Positions 5,529-8,949 of a DNA stretch of 8,949 nt are shown here, piece after piece. This stretch comes from Helicobacter sp. Lineage in GTDB: Bacteria > Campylobacterota > Campylobacteria > Campylobacterales > Helicobacteraceae. The position numbers were made by a program, and so were the translations under genes. Where the stretch lies: the NCBI GenBank assembly GCA_014799985.1, contig JAAVGZ010000063.1, forward strand, positions 1 through 8,949, written 5' to 3'. The notes under the pieces are model-generated. The model was given only the letters and a program-made list of their open reading frames with translations. It did no database searches and was not told where the DNA came from. Positions within the stretch are counted from its first letter, which is position 1. Each line of letters starts with the position of its first letter.

Positions 5529-6221
5529 TTATTCTCGCAGGCTTTTGAGAAAAGAATCATAGAGCTTCTCGAGTTCCTCGTTTTGCTGCGTGAGCGTTGT
5601 GTCTTTCAGGCTCGTTTCGATATTTTGCACGCGTTGGAGCAAAAAAACAAAGAGCTGCTTACTAATATCGGGAATTTTGCCCATATCATAAGGGTGCTTG
5701 TTCTCTTTGGTCAGAATCTTCGCCGGGATTCCCACCGCTGTGGAGTTCTCGGGCACAGAACAAATCACGACAGAGTTCGCGCCAATCTTGGCATTCTGCC
5801 CAATCGTGATGTTGCCCAACACCTTCGCGCCCGCGCCAATCACGACTCCGTCACAGATTGTCGGGTGGCGCTTGGTGCGCTCCAAACTCACGCCGCCGAG
5901 GCTCACGCCCTGATAGATGGTTACATTGTCCCCGACAACGGCTGTCTCGCCAATCACCACGCCGATTCCGTGGTCGATAAACACCGAGCTGCCAATCTGC
6001 GCGGCGGGGTGAATGTCGATATTGGTGATGAACTGCGTGAATCCCATAATCATGCGCGCAAACATGCACCAGCCATGCACATAGAGCGCATGGGCAAAGC
6101 GGTAATGCACGAGCGCGACAAGCCCGGGATAGTTGAAAAAGAGCTCAATGCGCGAGCACATCGCGGGGTCTTTTCGGGCGATAATCGCAAAGTCGTTGCG
6201 GATTTCTCTCCAGATTCCCAT
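5529..6221 (-). CDS. cysE: Serine O-acetyltransferase
   Basis: This enzyme makes O-acetylserine from serine and acetyl-CoA, the first step of cysteine synthesis. The 230 residues show the short N-terminal helical domain and the left-handed beta helix of hexapeptide repeats (about residues 68-165). Signature stretches are D69-I-H-P-A-A-Q-I-G, F-I-D83-H84-G-I-G-V-V-I-G-E-T (catalytic His84 with its Asp), Y-Q-G-V-S-L-G-G (103-110) and K-R-H119-P (second active-site His). After G-I-P-A-K-I (164-169) there is an extra polar, probably helical tail of about 60 residues. It does not end in the Ile seen in CysE proteins that bind CysK through their C-terminus, so that complex may not form in the usual way. 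Its ATG overlaps the speA stop by one base (TAATG), with GGAGA just upstream, so translation is coupled. Confidence 0.95.
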   Translation of the reverse strand: MGIWREIRNDFAIIARKDPAMCSRIELFFNYPGLVALVHYRFAHALYVHGWCMFARMIMGFTQFITNIDIHPAAQIGSSVFIDHGIGVVIGETAVVGDNVTIYQGVSLGGVSLERTKRHPTICDGVVIGAGAKVLGNITIGQNAKIGANSVVICSVPENSTAVGIPAKILTKENKHPYDMGKIPDISKQLFVFLLQRVQNIETSLKDTTLTQQNEELEKLYDSFLKSLRE

Positions 6222-8065
6222 TATTTGTCTCCATGCAGCACGGTGCGCAGATAGCCGTTTTCGCTCAACATCACATAGAGTCGCCCCAAAAGCTCCTTGC
6301 GTTCCTCATCGTCAATGAGTGTCGAATCCTCGATTCTTTGGCGCAGCGAGCGTTCAATATCTTTGGTGTCATAGTCTATGTCGTCCAACACATCGAGAAT
6401 CGTTTGTGCCTCTTGCAGATATTCAACGCTATGATTGCCTTCCTCATCAAACACAACGCTAAGCTCTGTGGGGTGGGTGAAGAGGTTGTGCCGCATGCCA
6501 AGCACCTCTTGATACGCGCCGACCAAGAAGAATCCCAAGAAATATTCCTCTTTTTTGATGTCGACATCATGCAGATACAGCGGCTTCTTGGCATTGAACG
6601 CAATCTCGCCATCAGAATCGCATGTGATGTCCCACAGGCTCGCGCTGCGCGTGGGTTGGACATTGAGCCTATCGAGCGGCATAATCGGGAAGCTCTGCCC
6701 CAAGCCCCAAAAATCGGGCAGGCTCTGAAAAAACGAGCAATTGAGCAAATAGCGCTCTTGCACCTCTTTTTGGATTCTAATAATATCGCTATGCCGCTTG
6801 TGCTTGAGCGTCTTAATCACCTTTTTGATGATGAGTTGCACGAGAATCTCGGTATTGCTTCTATCGCGCAAGTCGATATAGCCCAAATCAAAGAGCGTGA
6901 GCAACGATTCGAGGTGGTCGAGGCTGTCATGCAGATATTCAATCGCATGCCGCTCATTCACATTTTTATACAAATCGAGTAGCTCCTCAATCAGCGGCGG
7001 ATTTTTTTCTTTGAGATTCAGCGCGTCTTCGGAATATTCTTGCGAAAACAGCTCGAGCACGGGCGCAACGAGCATCGCGTGGCTCGCAGCGATGAATCGT
7101 CCCGATTCTGTATAGACATCGGGCGCGGGCTCTTTCTTGTTGTGCGCAATCTCGCGCAGGCTGAAAATCACATCGGAGCTAAACTCCTCGAGCGTGTAGT
7201 TGCGGTCTTGCTTGCCCTCGTGTTGGTTGTATTCCACAGCGAGCCCGCCGCCGATGTTCACGCTTCGCAGATTCTTCGCGCCCATCTTGCGCAGCTCGGC
7301 ATAGATATTCCCCGCCTCGCGAATCGCCTTCTTGAGCGGCGAGATGTCGCTGATTTGCGAGCCGATATGGAAATGAATCATCGTAAATTTCTTGAGCAAG
7401 TTCGACTTCTCGAGCATTCTCACAGCCTTCAGCAGCTCCGTGCTCGTGAGCCCAAACTTGGCGTTAAACCCCCCGCTCTTTGCCCAGATTCCGATGCCGT
7501 TGCTATGCAGCCGAATGCGCAAGCCGATGTTGGGGCAGGGCTTGCCCATAAACTTTGCTATCTCGATAATCGTCTCGAGCTCGCCGAGCCCCTCGATTGT
7601 GAGCGTGATGTCATGCCCCATCGCCGCGGCGATGAAGCCAAGCGCCACCATCTCTCTATCTTTGAATCCATTCACCGTAATCGGCGCGCCGAGCCGCGCA
7701 TGCGCCATCGCGAGCACGAGCTCTGCCTTGCTGCCCGCCTCGAGCCCATAGTCGAAATGTTGCGCATACTGCACGAGCGGCAGCACGAAATTGGGGAACT
7801 GATTGACCTTGAGCGGGAAAACGGCTTTGAACTTGCCCTCGTAATGTTCGTGTTTAATCGCGCGGTTGAATGCGCCAAAAAGCTGCTGGATTTGCTTGTG
7901 AATGAGATGCGGAAAGCGCAGCAGCAAGGGACCGCGATAGCCGTCTTCGCGCACCCTTTTGACAATATCGATAATCGCGGGGCGATTGCCATAGTTTGCT
8001 TTCAGCTTGCCATCTTCGATGATAAAATCATCGTCTGACCAAAATTGGATTCCATAATTGACCAT
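6221..8065 (-). CDS. speA: Biosynthetic arginine decarboxylase (PLP-dependent, SpeA family)
   Basis: The enzyme decarboxylates arginine to agmatine, the entry to polyamine synthesis in this group. Its 614 residues match the usual length of the short SpeA form. Visible motifs: F-P-L-K86-V-N-Q with the PLP lysine, G-L-E-A-G-S-K-A-E (108-115), H231-F-H-I-G-S-Q, the phosphate-binding G272-G-G-L, Y-T-E320-S-G-R, the substrate-site Cys in W-D-I-T-C482-D-S-D-G, and G-A-Y-Q-E (516-520). No lesions are seen. ATG 8065 has AAGG about 6 nt upstream. It is the first gene of the operon speA-cysE-phosphatase-Cys-rich protein; the speA-cysE pair is, from memory, also found in Campylobacter jejuni. An extended -10 promoter lies in the gap to the divergent ybeY. 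Confidence 0.96.
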   Translation of the reverse strand: MVNYGIQFWSDDDFIIEDGKLKANYGNRPAIIDIVKRVREDGYRGPLLLRFPHLIHKQIQQLFGAFNRAIKHEHYEGKFKAVFPLKVNQFPNFVLPLVQYAQHFDYGLEAGSKAELVLAMAHARLGAPITVNGFKDREMVALGFIAAAMGHDITLTIEGLGELETIIEIAKFMGKPCPNIGLRIRLHSNGIGIWAKSGGFNAKFGLTSTELLKAVRMLEKSNLLKKFTMIHFHIGSQISDISPLKKAIREAGNIYAELRKMGAKNLRSVNIGGGLAVEYNQHEGKQDRNYTLEEFSSDVIFSLREIAHNKKEPAPDVYTESGRFIAASHAMLVAPVLELFSQEYSEDALNLKEKNPPLIEELLDLYKNVNERHAIEYLHDSLDHLESLLTLFDLGYIDLRDRSNTEILVQLIIKKVIKTLKHKRHSDIIRIQKEVQERYLLNCSFFQSLPDFWGLGQSFPIMPLDRLNVQPTRSASLWDITCDSDGEIAFNAKKPLYLHDVDIKKEEYFLGFFLVGAYQEVLGMRHNLFTHPTELSVVFDEEGNHSVEYLQEAQTILDVLDDIDYDTKDIERSLRQRIEDSTLIDDEERKELLGRLYVMLSENGYLRTVLHGDK

Positions 8066-8102
8066 TGCGCGCCTTGCCTTTAATCTATCTCAAAGAGGGG
8101 AA

Positions 8103-8111
8103 ATTATAGCA
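8103..8111 (-). promoter_or_regulatory. Extended -10 promoter of the speA operon
   Basis: Read on the minus strand this is TGCTATAAT, a perfect TATAAT with the upstream TG of an extended -10, which explains the absence of a good -35. The upstream DNA is T/A-rich. Transcription should start near 8096, leaving a leader of about 31 nt before the speA ATG at 8065. It should drive all four genes down to 4534, since the junctions leave no room for other clear promoters. Confidence 0.75.
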
Positions 8112-8115
8112 TTTA

Positions 8116-8144
8116 TCGACTAAAAATAAATCTGATTATAGGAT
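8116..8144 (+). promoter_or_regulatory. Tentative sigma-70 promoter of ybeY
   Basis: TCGACT (8116-8121) and TAGGAT (8139-8144) are 17 bp apart and match the -35 and -10 consensus at four of six bases each. The predicted start, near 8151, would leave almost no leader before ATG 8154, and the AGGA at 8140-8143 would then not be transcribed as a ribosome site. The real start may be further upstream, so this is a weak call. Confidence 0.35.
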
Positions 8145-8153
8145 AGCACAAAA

Positions 8154-8582
8154 ATGATAGATTTTGACAACCAAACGCAGCTGCCCATCGCAACGCACAT
8201 GCTCGAGCAGATTCTCGCTTTTCTCGGTGGGGGCGATGTCGAGCTGTTGTGTGTCGATGCGCAGACGATGCGCGCCATCAACAAGGAACATCGCGACAAA
8301 GACGAAACCACCGATGTTTTGAGCTTTCCGCTCGCGCGGCAAGTCGCGACAATCCCGCTGGGCACAATCGTGCTGTGCGCAGAGGCGATAACGCAGGCGG
8401 CGGCGGAGTTTGGGCACAGCACGGACGATGAGGCGGCGCTCTTGTTTTTGCATGGACTCTTACATTTGCAGGGATACGACCACGAAAGCGACAACGGCGA
8501 GCAGAGGGCGAAAGAGGCGGAGGTGGTGGCGCATTTTGGCTTGCCGCAGAGTTTGATTGTGCGGGCGGATTTGCCATGTTGA
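8154..8582 (+). CDS. ybeY: Endoribonuclease YbeY (16S rRNA maturation)
   Basis: YbeY is a zinc-dependent single-strand RNase that takes part in 16S rRNA 3'-end maturation and ribosome quality control. The 142-residue protein has the diagnostic H100-G-L-L-H104-L-Q-G-Y-D-H110 metal site (family pattern HGxLHLxGYDH), preceded by T-D-V-L-S-F-P (53-59) and L-G-T-I-V-L-C (69-75), all in the standard order, and its length is normal for the family. The only ribosome-site-like sequence is AGGA at 8140-8143, about 10 nt before the ATG, a weak site. The gene is divergent from speA and shares the 88-bp intergenic promoter region with it. Its stop is followed by the repeat array, with no clear intrinsic terminator. 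Confidence 0.95.
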   Translation: MIDFDNQTQLPIATHMLEQILAFLGGGDVELLCVDAQTMRAINKEHRDKDETTDVLSFPLARQVATIPLGTIVLCAEAITQAAAEFGHSTDDEAALLFLHGLLHLQGYDHESDNGEQRAKEAEVVAHFGLPQSLIVRADLPC

Positions 8583-8584
8583 GG

Positions 8585-8596
8585 CAAAATATTTTG
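8585..8596. repeat. 12-bp perfect palindrome just after ybeY
   Basis: CAAAATATTTTG reads the same on both strands and starts three bases after the ybeY stop. It may weaken transcription or be a binding site, but there is no GC stem plus T-tract, so I do not call it a terminator. Confidence 0.5.
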
Positions 8597-8625
8597 TCGT
8601 TGCGAGTGTGAGCGAGGCAAGCAAC
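8596..8625 (+). repeat. REP-like unit 1, degenerate, forward
   Basis: GTCGTTGCGAG followed by a GAGCGAGGC core and AAGCAAC. One base of the left end differs from the other copies (GTCG for GTCA) and the right end lacks the final ATC form, so this is the most decayed unit. Confidence 0.55.
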
Positions 8626-8631
8626 AGGTAC

Positions 8632-8648
8632 AGAATCCCCATGATTCT
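8632..8648. repeat. Small hairpin AGAATC/GATTCT
   Basis: AGAATC (8632-8637) pairs perfectly with GATTCT (8643-8648) around CCCAT. Its left half belongs to the 12-bp repeat ACAGAATCCCCA, which appears again at the window end. No T-tract follows, so it is probably part of the repeat system and not a terminator. Confidence 0.45.
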
Positions 8649-8664
8649 AGCTTTGTATACGGTT

Positions 8665-8698
8665 GGTTGCCACGCTCGCTATGCTCGCTCGCAATGAC
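8665..8698 (-). repeat. REP-like unit 2, reverse
   Basis: On the minus strand it begins GTCATTGCGAG and ends GTGGCAACC. The core is a tandem AGCGAGC/ATAGCGAGC run, not a clean hairpin, unlike units 3 to 5. It is followed on the plus strand by the first copy of the 40-bp direct repeat. Confidence 0.75.
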
Positions 8699-8727
8699 AA
8701 GATGTTTCGCTAGCGCTCAACATGACA
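8688..8727 (+). repeat. 40-bp direct repeat, copy 1
   Basis: Identical to 8900-8939 except for one base (A8699 against G8911). It starts with the CTCGCAATGAC end of a REP-like unit and continues through AGATGTTTCGCTAGCG, whose last 8 bases CGCTAGCG are a palindrome. So the unit and its right flank were copied together. Confidence 0.85.
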
Positions 8728-8754
8728 ATGGAAAATTTTACAAGCGCTATTTTT

Positions 8755-8781
8755 GTCATTGCGAGCTTACGCGAAGCAATC
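8755..8781 (+). repeat. REP-like unit 3, forward
   Basis: GTCATTGCGAG followed by the small hairpin GCTT-ACGCG-AAGC and the end CAATC. This is the shortest unit, 27 bp. Confidence 0.75.
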
Positions 8782-8816
8782 AAACGTGTTGAATGCTTGA
8801 TATGTCATTGTCTCTT

Positions 8817-8849
8817 GTCATTGCGAGAGGCGCTAGCCTCGTGGCAATC
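8817..8849 (+). repeat. REP-like unit 4, forward
   Basis: GTCATTGCGAG, the perfect hairpin GAGGC-GCTA-GCCTC and GTGGCAATC. Together with unit 5 it makes a large inverted repeat: GTGGCAATCAAC at 8841-8852 pairs with GTTGATTGCCAC at 8873-8884, and the outer GTCATTGCGAG pairs with CTCGCAATGAC at 8900-8910. A partial GTCATTG also lies just upstream at 8804-8810. Confidence 0.85.
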
Positions 8850-8875
8850 AACCGTATCGAGATTCCTTGCCTGTT

Positions 8876-8910
8876 GATTGCCACGCATTCTAGCGAATGC
8901 TCGCAATGAC
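8876..8910 (-). repeat. REP-like unit 5, reverse
   Basis: On the plus strand GATTGCCAC, the perfect hairpin GCATTC-TAGC-GAATGC, and CTCGCAATGAC. It is the inverted partner of unit 4, and its right end opens the second copy of the 40-bp direct repeat. Confidence 0.85.
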
Positions 8911-8939
8911 GAGATGTTTCGCTAGCGCTCAACATGACA
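8900..8939 (+). repeat. 40-bp direct repeat, copy 2
   Basis: Second copy of 8688-8727 with a single mismatch. Past its end the sequence switches to CAGAATCCCCA, the same 12-bp motif seen at 8630-8641, and then leaves the window. Confidence 0.85.
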
Positions 8940-8949
8940 GAATCCCCAG

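Larger units (their letters stand above)
8583..8949. repeat. Gene-free array of REP-like palindromic elements
   Basis: This 367-bp stretch after ybeY holds no credible gene; the small open frames in it have no ribosome site and follow the repeats. It contains at least five copies, in both orientations, of an element with conserved ends GTCATTGCGAG and (G/A)GCAATC around a variable core, a 40-bp direct repeat (8688-8727 and 8900-8939) and a 12-bp repeat ACAGAATCCCCA (8630-8641 and 8937-8948). The last copy runs to the window end, so the array probably continues. Similar GTCATTGCGAG...GCAATC elements are known as dispersed repeats in several bacterial phyla. They look like REP/MITE-type elements that move only with an enzyme supplied elsewhere. 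Confidence 0.85.

Noticed and set aside
4887..6254. A long plus-strand open frame of 455 codons
   Set aside because: It is antisense to cysE and the phosphatase gene, both of which have complete family motifs. Its translation is His/Arg/Leu-rich with no recognisable domain, and it has no ribosome site.
7040..8038. A 332-codon plus-strand open frame opposite speA
   Set aside because: It is a shadow of the speA reading frame; the speA motifs on the minus strand are unambiguous.
8460..8642. Short minus-strand frame overlapping the ybeY end
   Set aside because: It has no ribosome site, runs antisense through ybeY's active-site region and starts inside the repeat array.
8583..8949. CRISPR array
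   Set aside because: The repeats occur in both orientations, have variable cores, and are not separated by spacers of uniform length. No cas gene is in the window.

Overview
The window looks like chromosomal DNA from a campylobacterotal (epsilonproteobacterial) organism, most likely close to Helicobacter or Wolinella. The evidence is: a 614-residue SpeA-type arginine decarboxylase followed directly by cysE (the speA-cysE order I recall from Campylobacter), a small secreted Cys-rich protein with the C-x7-C pattern of Helicobacter cysteine-rich (Hcp/Sel1-like) repeats, T/A-rich promoters with a clear -10 and often no -35, and a -24/-12 promoter of the kind that drives middle flagellar genes in this group. 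Base composition (by eye near or slightly above 50% GC) is high for Helicobacter, so the genus is not fixed.

Left part (1-1321): the 3' end of a RecB/AddB-type Fe-S nuclease runs in from the left edge, followed by a tRNA with anticodon CAU and its own strong sigma-70 promoter, then a small Asn/Ala/Ser/Thr-rich protein of unknown function. A strong hairpin separates this from the next, convergent unit.

Middle (1322-4537): two minus-strand genes form a unit, a divergent family-4-type uracil-DNA-glycosylase-like Fe-S protein and then an exported protein with a periplasmic-binding-protein-like look. Divergent from them, a very good sigma-54 promoter drives a 415-residue acidic, Cys-free protein with an N-terminal coiled coil and two canonical EF-hand loops. 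This promoter/gene pair is the most interesting item in the window.

Right part (4534-8582): a compact minus-strand operon speA - cysE - PPP-type metallophosphatase - small Hcp-like Cys-rich protein reads from an extended -10 promoter near 8108. Its junctions are tight (TAATG, 9 nt, ATGA), and its last stop codon shares a CTAG palindrome with the stop of the convergent EF-hand gene. Divergent from speA is ybeY, the rRNA-maturation endoribonuclease.

Right edge (8583-8949): no gene. The stretch is packed with at least five copies, in both orientations, of a REP-like palindromic element of the form GTCATTGCGAG-(variable hairpin)-GCAATC, plus a 40-bp direct repeat and a 12-bp repeat that reaches the window end, so the array probably continues.

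I do not see a complete new defence or mobile system. The items worth following up are the sigma-54/EF-hand gene, the shared N-terminal motif with the small Asn-rich protein, the miniature Cys-repeat protein, the UDG-like protein with an altered active-site motif, and the repeat array with changing but still paired hairpin cores.
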